Source of the DNA: Garcia nutans
Lineage: Eukaryota; Streptophyta; Magnoliopsida; Malpighiales; Euphorbiaceae
Length of the DNA stretch: 64,000 nucleotides
NCBI GenBank assembly: GCA_947685225.1
Contig: CANTUV010000024.1
Location: 16,696,001-16,760,000 of the forward strand
Direction of reading: 5' to 3'
Every line of letters starts with the position of its first letter. Position 1 is the stretch's first letter. Below are positions 21,620-35,545 of the stretch, piece by piece. The notes beneath the pieces were generated by a model that was given only the letters and a program-made list of their open reading frames with translations, made no database searches and was not told the origin of the DNA. Both the position numbers and the translations under genes were made by a program.

Positions 21620-23918
21620 TGTAATACCCTTATACCCTATATACGTACAATACATATTTTCAGCATAAGTAAAATATGCATATACGGTATAAAAATGTTA
21701 CAGACCGATTTAATAAAAATTTTTACATTCCTGTTTTAAAATTTCAAATACTAATATATAAAATAAATAGTATATAAATATTCTTTGATTGTTATAGAAA
21801 TCCAAAATAAATATTTTATATGAAAATCTCTAGAAAAAATTCGCCAGAGTTTTGTTTGGAATTTGGACATTCCCAAAATTCAGCAAAATACATCCTGCAT
21901 AAAGCAAACACTCCCAATAAAAATCATTTCACCATTTCACCAATACTTCTCAATTTCTCCATATTTTCTCAAAATACTTATATATAGATATATAAATTAA
22001 CAACACATATAAAATCCCATATGAACAAATTATTCAAAACATTCTTTACAATTTACATTATATACTTCCAAAAACATATCATAACATATATAATATGAAA
22101 ATACATTGTAATATTAAATATCTACATGTTGGCAACTGGCTCTGATCTTGATGTACCTAAAAACAATTCTTCAAGCTCAATAAATACAAACCTAGACCCG
22201 ACCATGTCTAGAAGAACTCTCCGGCTCTACCAAATCATCCATGACACCTGCGCGACGAATTACAATCGCGCTAAGTCGAAGCCTAGCGGTACAAACTTTG
22301 ATAATAATAATAAAAATCAATGCACTGCCAATGCACAGTACATATAGATGTCACATCATTCTACTTTCTTATATTTTTCAAATATTTCATAATCACAACT
22401 CATAGCATTATATTGCTCAATTGTATCATAATTCATAATTCACATTAAAGAAAAGACAAGCATGGGCCCAAAAAGGATCTAATATGCTATTCAAATTTCA
22501 GAGTTACTACTTTGGTCCATAATGAAACCATATGTCTAGCCCCGTAGGCAATATATCCATAGATAATGTAACAGCCCCAGTCTCTTGGACCTCAATCCGG
22601 CTAGACCCTTAGGCCCCAGTATCTTGGTCCTCAACCCGGCTAGACTGCTATAGTTTTTGAGGCTTACGATCCAGTCTTTTCACCCCAAAAACATCATATT
22701 TATCAGCTGGCCTAGCTTATGACCCATTCTTTTCACCATTCCAGCATGTAGCCCGTAGGCAATTATAAGCATGCCGCTAAACCCAGAACTCTGAAAATTG
22801 AATAACTTACTAGACACACAATTTATTCATATTTCTCATTATCAAATTCTTTCATAATTCCTTTATCAAAACTTTTCTCATTTTCTCATGATCAAACTAG
22901 GCACATTGCCTTATTATATCATCTTTTTCTCACTTTTTCTTATTTTTCACATCTTTCTCATTTTTCTCATTTTTATCAATATCAATTCATTTCATTATTC
23001 CATATATCTCATTTTTGCATTCACAACACATTACCCAATTACTTTGGGTATTTTCACATAATATACATATTTTACATATTACACAATTTAGCCATTATCA
23101 ATGGCTTTTCACAATGCATTTAACACATATATGACATTACAAATGTCATAGCACATTATTCATATTCAATCAATGAACCAAGTAACTTAACACATTTTCC
23201 AACCAAACTATGTTAAGCCCAAATGTCATGCAAATATAAACAATATATTCAAAGTTTGTACATACCTCCACTAGCAACCCAAATCAAGCTTAACACAACC
23301 TCCAATCCAATCCTTCCATCTTGCCCTTCACCACTTGGATGAAGCAAATCAACCTCCCTTAATGCCTATACCAAATGTGATCATACATAATCATTTAATA
23401 TCACATACTAAGGTATTCTCAACATCAAACCATAATTAAACATCACTCTAAACCAAATCCCAAAATTAAGCTTCACCTCACTTTAACTTTGAAAACCATA
23501 TCAAGCCATTTAAATTAGTGTTTTATGTTTATTAATATCATTAGAAACATGTTTTAGCATGTTTAAACCAATTACATTAATTAACCATATTTTCATTTAA
23601 AACCCCTTCATTTTTCATTTAAAATAATTAATTTAATTTATCTATTTAAATTATAATTTATTTTATCAAATTTTTAAAAATTAGAACTTTTAAAAAATTT
23701 TGGATATTACACATATACACAAGTAATATGTATCTTATATACGCATCAAATGTACCTTATATGCATATTAAATATTAAGTATATAATGTATTAATCCAAC
23801 ATATACAATAAATATACCATATGTATATGTTATATATACTCTCGATATATATATTGAGTATATACAATTTTATATCTTCAAATACTTATTTCATTTCTCA
23901 AAAATCACGGATATTACA
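21620..23918 (-). repeat. 3' LTR of element D, with internal deletion
   Basis: TGTAATACCC to GGATATTACA on the plus strand, 2299 bp. Compared with the right LTR it lacks about 920 bp corresponding to 29568-30487. It contains the 22-bp GCGCGA/TCGCGC hairpin (22250-22271) and a repeated CTTGGNCCTCAA/CCGGCTAGAC motif (22573-22650). Confidence 0.82.
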
Positions 23919-26900
23919 ATTTTCTCCTCTGTAAATAATTTCGTCCTCGAAATTATCCAGTATGGTAATAAATCATCCAAATCATTATTTTATCAAATTA
24001 CATAATTTATATTCTCCCCCTTAGGTTCATTCTTAATTTCCTTTTTACCATTCCCTAACACATCATTATACTATCTATTTACTCAAATAGTCACAACAAA
24101 TTATTATATCATCAATCGAATTGTCATTAGATAAAAATTAGTTCATCTCTTTAATATATATATCCACACACCTGTTGCACTCAAGATATTTGATCACTTC
24201 ATTATCTTAAAAATATACGCTCATCACCTTAAATTCAAATGTTGATAACTTTTATCATAACATAATAATTTTATACATCTTCACTTTGATCCTACTCTTT
24301 ATACAAATACCATATATTAATTTGACATCACTATTATACAACAGCAAAATCTTATTTCCTTAATAAGATTCATTCCCATTATACTATAACTAACATTTTT
24401 CTGTTATAATTATTTGAAACTAATATAACTTAGCTCCTTTCATAGGCATATACATATCAGAATGTTGTATTAAGCACATTATCATATTGCTTGCATATTC
24501 TTAATACAACTACACATTGAATTTCAATAAATGCTTGTAAACTTATTACATTTCGGATAAATTGATCTAACTATCACAATATGACCATCACAACCTTATT
24601 CTATTCTAACCAACCTTTAGGCTATTTTAAATTTATCAATCTGTTTTCCATTCATGACCTAATTCTATTAGGTCAAATTTATTCTTAAATCTTAATTCTC
24701 TTCGAATTCATCATTACAGATAATATTCATTTTCCTTAGTCTCATTCACTTTAAACATCATTTTCATCAACTTATTCATTTTATACCACTTTTAAACACA
24801 TTCAAAATAACTCTTACTCACATTTCTTATAGTTATCATACTTACTAAAATCACTTTTCTTACACATCATTTAAAGCTCATCATATTTTCACAATTCTCT
24901 TCTGTTTCAACACTTTCTACAATTATAAACAAATTTCTAGTATAAAATTATAAGATACAACTATGCAAACAATAAGTCTTGACCATGTTTCTTGAAGCAT
25001 AACTATCAATCTCACCAAAACTATCCAACGGTCATGCCATAATAATGGTCATGCTTGTGGCTTATAAATAAATACTGCTCTCTATCATTCTTCTTCAAAC
25101 ATTTTCAATCACAATGTTAAGTTCGTATCTCAAAAATCACATATTCATTTTCTAATCTTTTGCTACATAAAAATTTTACACGTTTCAGCTCTATTTCAAA
25201 GTAATTTACTCTTGATCATCATTAGCCTAACTCATGTTTCAACAATATTATCATTAACATCTCTTACATATACACATTTATTCATATGCTAATTTACACA
25301 ATTTCCATTTATTACTCCATTTCTAATCTATCTCTTATAAAAAATTTCATTCATATATATATATTTCCATTTCCATACTTTCTTCATTATACTTTCCTTT
25401 TTCTTACAATCTATTATTTATACGCATACACTTTAGGCCCAAAACACTATACAATCATCAGGTTCAGTTGTTAAAATAACAATTTCACCGTCCAGCGCTG
25501 CTCGGGTCCATTCTCAATCTCAATTTTATCACATGACCTAACTCTACGCAGGTCAAGACCTAATCTCTCTTACGTATATTAATACTTGCAATATCATTCT
25601 CAATATCGCTAGACAAGTAATTGTATAAGGTAACAAACACTCGATAACAATTTTTTTAATCATCCACATACACCTTTGTAAGTCATATTCACAATGTGAC
25701 TTACTTTCCACATTTTCTTATATATAACAATTGTGTTCATATTGAAAAATCTCATCACACATATCATACAATTATACGCAATTCCTCTTTAACATACAAC
25801 CTATACAAAGTTAACATTTATCATCTTTCAGAAAATATTATCATTTCTCATTCTTTTGATATTACTTAGGTTATTCATCAATTCAACATATATATACACT
25901 CTGACCATAACATAATTAATATCTTTCTTATTTAATCGCCCATCTTTTGAATAAGTTTCTTATTATATATTTTTTATTCTTTTTAACACTTCACATAAAT
26001 CTTAGTCACATTTCCAATGTGACATCTCTCTCACATTTATTTATTTTTTATTCATTTATCATACCTTTCATATCCATTTTCATCATTTCCAATTCAATTA
26101 ACTAAAGTAACTCATTTTCACTTGCTTAATCATTTCCCTTTATTTCATTACAAATTTCTATATTATCAACCACATTACACCTTAGTTAGTACTTTCATAA
26201 ATAATATTACTCATTCAGAATTACTCCCATGCTTATTAAACATTGAACTATCAATATCTAAACAATCTTCATCAAAATTCCCTTACAACTTTAAATTTTC
26301 AACTTACTACTTTACTTAAACTTCATTCTATTAATCTCATTTTCAAGAGCTAACTTTATAAACTTTATTTTTATATTAATATAACATCAAAACACATCAC
26401 TTTCACAATTATGGAAACCCATTTCAAAAATTCAAATTCATATATTGCAACCAACAACGTGAACCTAACCAAATCTCATCCATATCACATTTCCAATCTT
26501 AAAATCATAACATTTACATTTAAACAACACTAAATCATTTCATTACTCTAATTAACATCATCCATTTAGATACTTTAATTTTACATACTCAACCCTAAAT
26601 CATGCATCATTATTCCATAATAAATAATTCGCTATCATATATGATTTCACTCTTTTATTTTAATTATGAACTCATTGTTGCAAATTATTAAAAACTCCAT
26701 ATTCCTTCTATAGTTATACCCATATGAATATAAATTTTTATAATTTTCTTCATTGATTTGTCTCATAAAATTAATTTATTACTTACACAAAACTGCATGA
26801 CTTTCTGAGTTTCATGTTAATCTCACTTTCAATTTTTATATTCCTTAACAATTCTTTATAAAATCTTGTAAGATTTTATCCATGCACACTTGACACATAT

Positions 26901-27706
26901 ATGGACTTATATTTAAAGTTTTAGATTTTTTCATGCTGATTTAATATATTTAAAAATTAAATCTTCCAAAATCAGAGAATCTGTCTCTTTAATAATTTCT
27001 CTGGCAGCACCCGGTTGTCCATTTTTTTCAGGTATCAAACCTTAATAAAAATTCATGAAATTTTAAACATATGATATTATGTGTAAATTTTCAGATTTTT
27101 CTGGGTTGGTTTACCATAGTTTCTAAATATATTTGTTCTCAATTTTTACAGATTCTGAGTTGCTGGAATTACTCCAACAATCTGTGTTCTTCTATTTTTC
27201 TTAATTAGAGAACCATCTTTAAAATTTATAAAATTTTATACATTGGATTCTAACATATAGAAAAACTTTCTGTTAAATGTTCAAACTCATCCAACATTTC
27301 TAGATTTTTCCAAAAATTCAAATAATATCACTTTGCAGTATACTTATAAAATTTTCTGTAACTATTATGCTCATTTCTCAAACTTTTTTTTATATCTTAA
27401 ATAATTTCCTAGATTATTCTTCTAATTTCACTTATTCATTAATTGAATCAGCTATGAATTTTAAATTTCAAATAAAAGTTCCAAAAATTCTTAATCCATA
27501 ATCTCTAGAATGACGCTTCCACTGTGCCACTCTAATCTATGCAACTCAGATGTCATCTCAACTCATATCCATTATATCAAATGGACATTGCCATATCAGA
27601 GATTAGATAAATTGTTAGTGCCAATGCATGCATCACAATTGAAAATTATTTTTTTAAAATTTTAATTTTCCCTCTCTAACAACCTTCCTAGGTTAAGAAC
27701 CTCAAA
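23919..27706 (-). other. Internal region of D, non-coding
   Basis: Very AT-rich, with no recognisable gag or pol. The purine-rich minus-strand sequence at 23919-23935 is the likely PPT. 25690-26600 is a diverged copy of 20335-21220. Short ORFs (such as 25286-25474) have AT-driven composition and no family features. Confidence 0.6.
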
Positions 27707-27723
27707 CCTAGGCTCTGATACCA
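27707..27723 (-). promoter_or_regulatory. iMet primer-binding site of element D
   Basis: Minus strand TGGTATCAGAGCCTAGG, the classical initiator-methionine tRNA PBS of plant LTR elements, 7 bases from the LTR. The Tekay-type element has TGGTATCAGATCCTAGG at 46635-46651 with the same 7-base spacing. Confidence 0.88.
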
Positions 27724-27730
27724 AAATAAA

Positions 27731-30700
27731 TGTCCTTATACCCTACATATGTACAATACATATTTTCAACATATGTAAAATACGCATATACGGTATAAAA
27801 ATGTCACGGACCGATTTAATAAAAAATTTCACATTCCTATTTTAAAATTTCAAATACTAATATATAAAATAAATAGTATATAAATATTCTTTACTTGTTA
27901 TAGGAATCCAAAATAAATATTTTATATGAAAATCTCTGGTTAAAATTCGCCAGAGTTTTGTTTGTAATTTGGATGTTCCCAAAATTCAGCAAAACATAAC
28001 CTGCATAAAGCAAACACTCCCAATAAAAATCATTTCATCATTTCACCAATACTTCTCAATTTCTCCATATTTTCTCAAAATACTTATATATAGATATATA
28101 AATTAACAACACATATAAAATCTCATATGAACAAATTATTAAAAATATTCTTTACAATTTACATTATATACTGCCAAAAAATTGATAACATATATAATAT
28201 CAAAATACATTGTAATATCAAATATCTACATGCTAGTAATTGGCTCTGATCATGATGTACCAAAAAAAAACAACTCTTAAAGCTCAATAAATACAACCTA
28301 GACCCGACCAGGTCTAGTAGAACTCTCCGGCTCTACCAAATCATCCATGACACCTGCGCGATGAATTATAATCACGCTAAGCTGAAGCCTAGTGGTACAA
28401 ACTTTGATAATAACAATAAAACTCAATGCAATGCCAATGCACAATGCATATAGATGTCACATCATTCTAATTTCTTATATTTTTTAAATATTTTATAATC
28501 ACAACACATGGCATTATATTTCTCAATTATATCACAATTTATAATTCACATTAAAGCAAAGAAAAGCATGGGCTCAAAAAGGATCTAATATGCTACTCAA
28601 ATTTCAGAGTTACTGCTTTGGTCCATAATGACATCATGTGTCTAGCCCCGTAGGCAATATATCCATAGATAATATAACAGCCCCAGTCTCTTGGTTCTTA
28701 ACCCGGCTAGACCCTTAGGCCTTAGTATCTTGGTCCTCAACCCGGCTAGACTGCTACAGTTTTTGAGGCTTACGACCCAGCCTTTTCACACCAAAAATAT
28801 CATATTTATCAGCTGGCCTGCCTTACGACCCAGTCTTTTCACCATTCCAGCGTGTAGCCTGTAGGCAATCATAAGCATGCCACCAAACCCAGAACTTTGA
28901 AAATTGAATAACATACTACACACAATTTATTCATTTTTCTCATTTTTATAAATATAAATTCATTTCATTATTCCACATATCTCATTTTTGCATTCACAAC
29001 ACATTACTCAATTACTTTGGGTATTTTCAAATAATATACATATTTCACATTTTACACAATTTAGCTATTATCAATGGCTTTTCACAATGCATTTAACACA
29101 TATATGACATTACAAATGTCATAACACATTATTCATACTCAATCAATGAGCCAAGTAACTTAACACATTTTCCAACAAAAATTTGTTAAGCCTAAATGTC
29201 ATGCAAATATAAATAATATATTCAAAGTTTATACATACCTCCACTAGCAACCCAAAGCAAGCTTAACACAACCTCCAATCCTATCCTTTCATCTTTCCCT
29301 TCACCATTTTGATGAAGCAAATTAACCTCCCTCAATGCCTATACCAAATGTGATCATACATAATCATTTAATATCACATTCTAAGTTATTCTCAACATCA
29401 AACCATAATTAAATATCACTCTAAACCAAATCCCAAAATTAAGCTTCACCTCACTTTAACTTTGAAAAACCATATTAAGCCATTTAAATTAGTGTTTTAA
29501 GTTTATTAGTATCATTAGAAACATGTTTTAGCATGTTTAAACCAATTACATTAATTAACCACATGCTTATGCTCAAAGCCCTAAAATGACATAACCTTCA
29601 CCATTGAAGGATCTCCATTCCAACTCAATCCAATTATCATTTCAATCTTATTTCCACCACTTATATCATTAAATAACATAATTTAAGCATTAAAATCAAA
29701 AAATTAATCATTCTTTGAAAAGTCACTTTTCCAAAATCCTAAATCAATACTACCATCTTCAAACTCTATCCAAACTTAACTAAATCCATCATTTGATGTT
29801 AAAATCCTTGTTTATGCATCAAAACAACACATTTGGAACCAATGTGCACAATTAAAACTCATGATTTCAAAAACTCAAATGTTTCATAATCCTAAATTCT
29901 CTCTCTTCACCAAACTCAACTTAAATTCAACCATTTCTTTAATCCAACCTTAAAATCATTGCTAACTACCCAAAATAGTATCATACACAGCCATTCCAAT
30001 AACTATAACAAGCTACATCAAAACTTCAAACTCAACATAATCCAATTTTCTATAGAATTCAAAGAAAAGAGTTGAAAACTTACTAATTTTGGTGGAAATC
30101 ACCAAAAATCCCCTTTGAATACTTAAAATCCTTCAATTTTTGGAGTGTGGAAGAAGCAAAATCTTGGGCTAGACAACCACGGAGGTTTCGGCCAGGGAGA
30201 AGAAGAAGAAGAGATGAAGACTTTCCTTTTTTTTTATCTTTTATTTTAAACCATGTATATATTAAAATAATTTAATAATTATTTATTTAATTATTTATTT
30301 AATAAATTAAAAGTCATAAATTCCCTCTTCCATTCAAAAATAATTTATTTTTGAATTATTTTATAAATTTTAAATTTCTAAGATTTAATTACCAAAATAC
30401 CCTTTTACTTTGACTTTTCTTTTAAAAAGTGTTGACTTTTATATGTTATGTATATTTTACATATATATCACATATATGTTCCACTTTTTCATTTAAAACC
30501 CCTTCATTTTTCATTTAAAACCATTAATTTAATTTATCCATTTAAATTATAATTTATTTTTTCAAAATTTTAAAAATTAGAACTTTTCAAAAATTTGGGA
30601 TATTACACATATGCACAAGTAATGTGTATCTTATATATACATCAAATGTACCTTATATGTGTATTAAATATTAAGTATGTAATGTATTAATTCAACATAT

Positions 30701-30824
30701 ACAATTAATAAACCATATATATATGTTATATATACTTTAGATATATATATATATATATATTGAGTATATACAATTTTATATCACCAAATGCTTATTTAAT
30801 TTCTCCAAAATCACGGATGTTACA
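27731..30824 (-). repeat. 5' LTR of element D
   Basis: 3094 bp, ending GGATGTTACA. It starts TGTCCTTATAC, having lost a few bases relative to TGTAATACCCTTATAC. It carries the hairpin at 28356-28377, in which one arm has a mismatch. An internal GGGATATTACA at about 30598-30608 looks like an LTR end, but the ~216-bp tail after it is present in both LTRs and so belongs to the LTR. Confidence 0.8.
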
Positions 30825-30960
30825 CACCCTCTCTCCAAATTCATGTGAAGAAGAAGAAGAAGAAATGCCTTCTTTTCTCCATCTTCATCTCTTATATTTA
30901 ATAATACAATTAATTACTTAATTTCCACCAATCACAAATCTTTCTTCTTTGACTTTTCTT

Positions 30961-30990
30961 CATCTCTTATTATTGTTGTTGTTGTTGTTG

Positions 30991-31036
<46 letters not shown>

Positions 31037-31055
31037 CATCATCATCATCATCACC
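30961..31055. repeat. Compound microsatellite (TTG)n(TTA)n(TCA)n
   Basis: A trinucleotide tract changing from TTG to TTA to TCA units. It yields an artefactual poly-leucine/poly-serine reading frame on the plus strand, which is not a gene. Confidence 0.92.
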
Positions 31056-31425
31056 TTTTCTACCACCAATTTATACTTCATATTTATGTAATATATATTT
31101 TATGTATATGTATATGTTATATATATTTTACTTACATATTACATATATCTTTAGATACATGTATATATAATGTATATACTATGGATATGTAATGTATACT
31201 TAATTTATATGAATACTTATATGCACATATCATGTATATCCTACATACACATCAAATATACCTTATATGTATATTATTATATGAAGTATATAATATATAT
31301 TTCCAACATATACAATTAATATATAATATGTATATACTATGTATACACTAGGTTTACATTAGATATATACAATATCTATACCTCCAATTACTTATCTAAT
31401 TCTCCAAAATCACAGATATTATACA

Positions 31426-33613
31426 TCTCCTTTTTTATAAAGTGACTGGATCTTCCTCAAGCAATGGGCTTTCCATGCCACCTGATTCCATATCTGCTTC
31501 ATGTTTGCTTCATAGAGTATATGTTTATTTTGACAAAGAATAGACAATGCAAGACAAAAAATGTATTATGATATGCTCATGTATGCATGAATAATACTTA
31601 CAGTGGTTTCACTGACTCACAAACTGAGGTGATCAGTTGAAGTGCTCCCACAGACTCCTTCTAGATGCTCATTAAGATCTTGTATTAGAACATCAGAAGA
31701 CTTTATATCTATGGCTTTTATCTTTTAGATGTAGAAAGTATGAGTAACAGGGGCCCTGTAGGATAGAGACACGAGAAACATCAATTTGGTTGGCAACTTC
31801 TTGATGACATGACCTTGCAAGTGATCCTTTTATTTTGCCCAATGTGTCCTTCGAGGTTCGTGGTGCAACATACTTCCCTTAAGTTGGAGGCTACATAAAA
31901 ACATTTTTCTTTATTTATTTATTATTATTATTATTTTAAAATTTTCAAGCACATCTTTTAGGTTAAAATCATATTTTGACTTTGTCAAGTTAGTGTCATT
32001 ATACCTCAGGACTCGACTTTCCAAATTAACACATCTATAACATGACAACCCTAGTTACCACACTAAACTCAAGAATCATTTCCATTTGAGTAAGAACTGT
32101 TGCACTTCAGATAGGCACATACACATTACTTGGCCAAAGGTCTCATTGAATTTAAATATTATCTATCTCATATGCATGCTTATTCAAACTATCTCCACTA
32201 ATAGACACTACCTACCAAGAGAGATCAACAGGTCTTTAATAGGCTTGAAACGGGGTCTATAAGGGACACATGTTAAATGAAGGCCATTTTTAAATTAGGG
32301 ATGATGTGACACTGCTGATAAACCTTCACACTACAATATTATTTTTGTGACTGTATACTGTTAGATGTTCCATTTTCACCTCCTGGTCACCACTTTTATC
32401 TTCTAACTTCATGATAATAGAAAGCTTGAATGTTCGCCCATCCTCTTGGCAGAAATCTGAATCCAATCAATACTATCTTGATCTTTAAACCACCATTTTT
32501 CTTTCTCTTTCTTTTCATCCTTTTCCCATTTGGAATATCAAATCTAAGATTTTTCAAGATTGCAGACTTGGAGCTATGCTGAATAAAATGAAAGATGGTA
32601 TTTTCCCTTATATATTTGAGTATTTGGCTGGGCTAGACCAATTCAAGTCAATATGTTCGCGTAAACTAAGTTGAAGTCTTTTACTACTTTAGGTAAAAAG
32701 AACTCTTGTTGGCTTTCTGAACCGCCCTTATTGGGTTTTATTTTCTCTTTCTCTTTTTCTTTTTCTTTTTTCTTTTCTTTTCTTTTTCTCTCTCTTTTTG
32801 TTTCTCTCTTTGTTCTTCTTTTTTTTAGGTCCTAGCTCCAAGAGAATTGTCTTGTTTGCACCATTCTATACTTCTGACTATGGATGAATGGAGTAGAGTG
32901 AGTCTACTTTAGTGAGGATAAATACTTCATTGTCCTAACTTTATCTCAATGATGAAAGAGATCAGAGATATTAAATCTAGTTTAGGTAAGCTTCAACTAT
33001 CTTTGTGGTCTTGACTATGCACCTTTTCCTTGATCTACTTACCCCTTTACCTCAGTGGTCATTTGATTTGTCAAAAGTGTAACAATGGATTAGGGTAGGT
33101 TATCGGGTTTTTAAGCCAAAAAAAATAAGCTAAAATATCATGAGGGCTCAAGGGGACAAACTAAGGATTGATGATAACATGGGTGGATATTAGTTGTTGG
33201 CTAACCAAACAATGCCTATATCATTTCTTCCTTAAATAAGTAGAGTTCAATTTTACCTTGAAAGTTTTTCAAAGCATGTTCTAAGATCAACTAGGACCTA
33301 GACAAAGGTAATTATGTTGGAGCACTCTTTAAGTAAGCATACACAACTTGATGCAATAGAACAACTCTCTCGCCTAGTAAAGTCATTCAAATTATAATGC
33401 ATAAATATGCAAATTTATGATTATCAAGCTAGACTCGTCATTGGTTAGGCACCAAAATGAACAAAGACCAACAAAAATTTAATAAAAATAATTTAATCAA
33501 GCAATCTTAATTTGAAAAATATAATTGTTCCAGAAAACACCAAAGAAAGAAAATGAAATAAAAACCAAACAAGCTGAGGGAAGTTTGTTGAGTTGGAGTC
33601 GAAGATGCTTCAA
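31426..33613 (-). other. Conserved non-coding tail of C
   Basis: Matches 10903-13000 of B and 52508-54700 of F in reverse orientation, including the polypurine stretch (pyrimidines at 32740-32830 here). No ORF with a recognisable family. The sequence breaks off at 31426, inside the block that reads GCCCATTGC in B. Confidence 0.65.
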
Positions 33614-34419
33614 TTATTTAGACATATTAAGGGCAAGGATTTTTTCATCATCAAGGATCATTGCTTCATTATCCATGGTTAGTCCAAGTTTACTTAGTAG
33701 CACCTCCTCTTTAGCAGCTTCTTCATCCATATCACGACAAGATGATAAGATAAAACTCTCCTCCAATCCTCCCTCCATCATGAAGGTTGCAAGCGATGGC
33801 ACCCTTCCAAATTTAGGCTAAGGATTATTCTTAGTGTTGGGCTTATCATGCTCTGGCAGCTTTTCATTATCAATTAAATCATGGATCTCATGCCTTAATT
33901 GAACACATTTATCTATCTCATGCCCTTGCATTTGATGGAATGGACAGAAGGCCTTACCATCAAAATTTGATGGCAAAGGCTTGTGTAGAGGTCGATGTGC
34001 CAATAGTTGTAGCAAATCCATCTTCATTAGATTTTCTAACATCTTTCACAAAAGGTTCCCCAAGTATAAACATTTATACTTCTTTTTTTGTTCAGTTGTT
34101 GCATTTTTCTCAACACCTCTTTGTTCCCTTTGACTTTGCCTACTAGGGTGGTATCCACCCTTATTGCTCCACTTAGACAGCATATGGTTTGACTAGTCTT
34201 GTGGAATAGGGATTGACCCCTCATTTTCCATTTGATCTCTATCAGTGGGCCTGTTCCTTTCTTCTTTATGTCAATGGGAGTTGCCTCATTAGCATTGTTG
34301 ATGATCTCTAGAATTTCAATCAACTAGGTCTTCATAATTTCTTCCAATTTATCTCGTAGCTCGGCCATCCTAGCTTTGACAACTTCATCGAATATATCCC
34401 TTAGCTAGTTTGCATCCAT
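33614..34419 (-). pseudogene. gag: Broken, internally deleted gag of C
   Basis: The start at 34419 matches the gag of F; N-terminal ARMAELRDKLEEIMK corresponds to F's AKMEEIKEALAETMK. Two glutamine positions are stops (TAG). The central gag domain with the RWRNKAA-type motif present in F is missing, leaving 806 bases against 1393 in F. The C-terminal knuckle is readable at 33980-33900 (CPFHQMQGHEIDKC, C-x2-H-x4-H-x4-C). It ends LNMSK and a stop at 33614. Confidence 0.75.
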
Positions 34420-35521
34420 CCTCCCAATGAAGCACTTGAATCAAAATCACTATTGTAGGTGGTGTCATTGTATGCTCTTGAACTATTGTACTCAAGGTCT
34501 GTGAGCCAGAAAGGATCAATGCCATGTAATGTAATGCATGTATGCATGGATGTACAAGTAACAGACAAATAAAGATAATTTGGACTTTCCTTACAACCTT
34601 ATATCTTCCACACATGAATGGCAAGTCTCTTTCCCTAGGTATATGGTCAACAAAAAAAAAACATGGGATGTCTTATTTTAGAAAGATTCTCTCGGATGAT
34701 TTTAGCAAATAATTCTATTTTCAAACATAGAAGTCAGTCCATGATAATTCCCATTAATTAAGCTTTAATCTATTGAATCAACTAAAAATAGCTTTTATGT
34801 TATATTATGGATTAAAACTAAATTAAAGGGTTTAACATCAATAGATTTCCTCAACTGGAAAAGCAACTAATAATTCATGCCGCAAACAAGCCCATGATTA
34901 ACAATTCCATAATTGATCTAAATAATTGTAAGGTCATTTTGTATTTTAGATGAGGTGAAACATAATTTTGTTTCAAAGCTCCTCGTAAAAAGGTTAGTCT
35001 AAAAATGAATTTTAGGCTTTGTATTTAGGCTATGAGAAAGAAAAAGAATCTTTGACCCATTTTAGACAAGTTTTATGTCTAAAGACCATCTTAAAAATTT
35101 TAAAAATAGTTTTGGTCTTTTGGGATTTAAAGAAAAAATTATTTTGAAATTACAATTTAATTAGGTCATATTAGAAAAAAAAAAGCCATGGTTCAAACCA
35201 AGATATATCAATCATAGTCAAACAATAAACATTTGGGTAAAAACCTAAGAAAAGTAACTAGACCAATTACATGAGCTTTAGCCTTTGGGTTGAAAAGTTT
35301 AGGCTCCCATAATAAGTATAAACCAAAAGGTACAAGGCTATGAGTGGTTATGCCATGCTCGATTTCCAAACCTTGAGTGAAAGTATGGTATCCCTTACAT
35401 AACACAATACGGGTTACACATGTGTCCTAACTCATGCACATAATACAATCTAAATGATGCCAATTGATAATATCATAATAAGCAAGAATAAAATAATATA
35501 AAGACCAATGGAATCAACTTC
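34420..35521 (-). other. Conserved leader of C
   Basis: Non-coding stretch between PBS and gag, matching the leaders of B and F in reverse orientation. Small ORFs here (34385-34624, 35208-35405) are chance readings of leader sequence. Confidence 0.6.
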
Positions 35522-35545
35522 TCTTGTTCCCAGTGGAGTCACTAC
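35522..35545 (-). promoter_or_regulatory. Primer-binding site of element C
   Basis: Minus strand GTAGTGACTCCACTGGGAAC follows the LTR end at 35546. It differs from B by a few bases (TGGCGACTC in B, TAGTGACTC here). Confidence 0.65.

Larger units (their letters stand above)
21620..30824 (-). mobile_element. Element D: non-coding Tekay/Del-type derivative
   Basis: LTRs at 21620-23918 and 27731-30824 flank 3.8 kb of internal DNA. Flanks are CGCCC (21615-21619) and CACCC (30825-30829), a TSD with one CpG-type change. The iMet PBS next to the right LTR and the purine tract next to the left LTR set the minus orientation. Internal DNA keeps only traces of the relative: CGAAATT near 23950, as after the PPT of the Tekay-type element, and GTGCCAATGCATG near 27620, as near its gag start. 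With no ORF over 100 codons it must depend on other elements. Confidence 0.82.
20335..31425 (-). mobile_element. E: old LTR-like/retroelement fragment split by D
   Basis: Parts are 20335-21619 and 30825-31425; element D separates them. The right end, CACAGATATTATACA, resembles the LTR end of D, and the AT-rich tail 31090-31425 matches D's LTR tail. 20335-21220 matches D's internal region 25690-26600. It looks like an older relative of D that lost sequence between internal region and LTR. The left limit is uncertain: it emerges from a (TTA)n tract near 20300. No coding sequence is visible. Confidence 0.45.

Noticed and set aside
30949..31170. Poly-leucine ORF
   Set aside because: Translation of a trinucleotide microsatellite.
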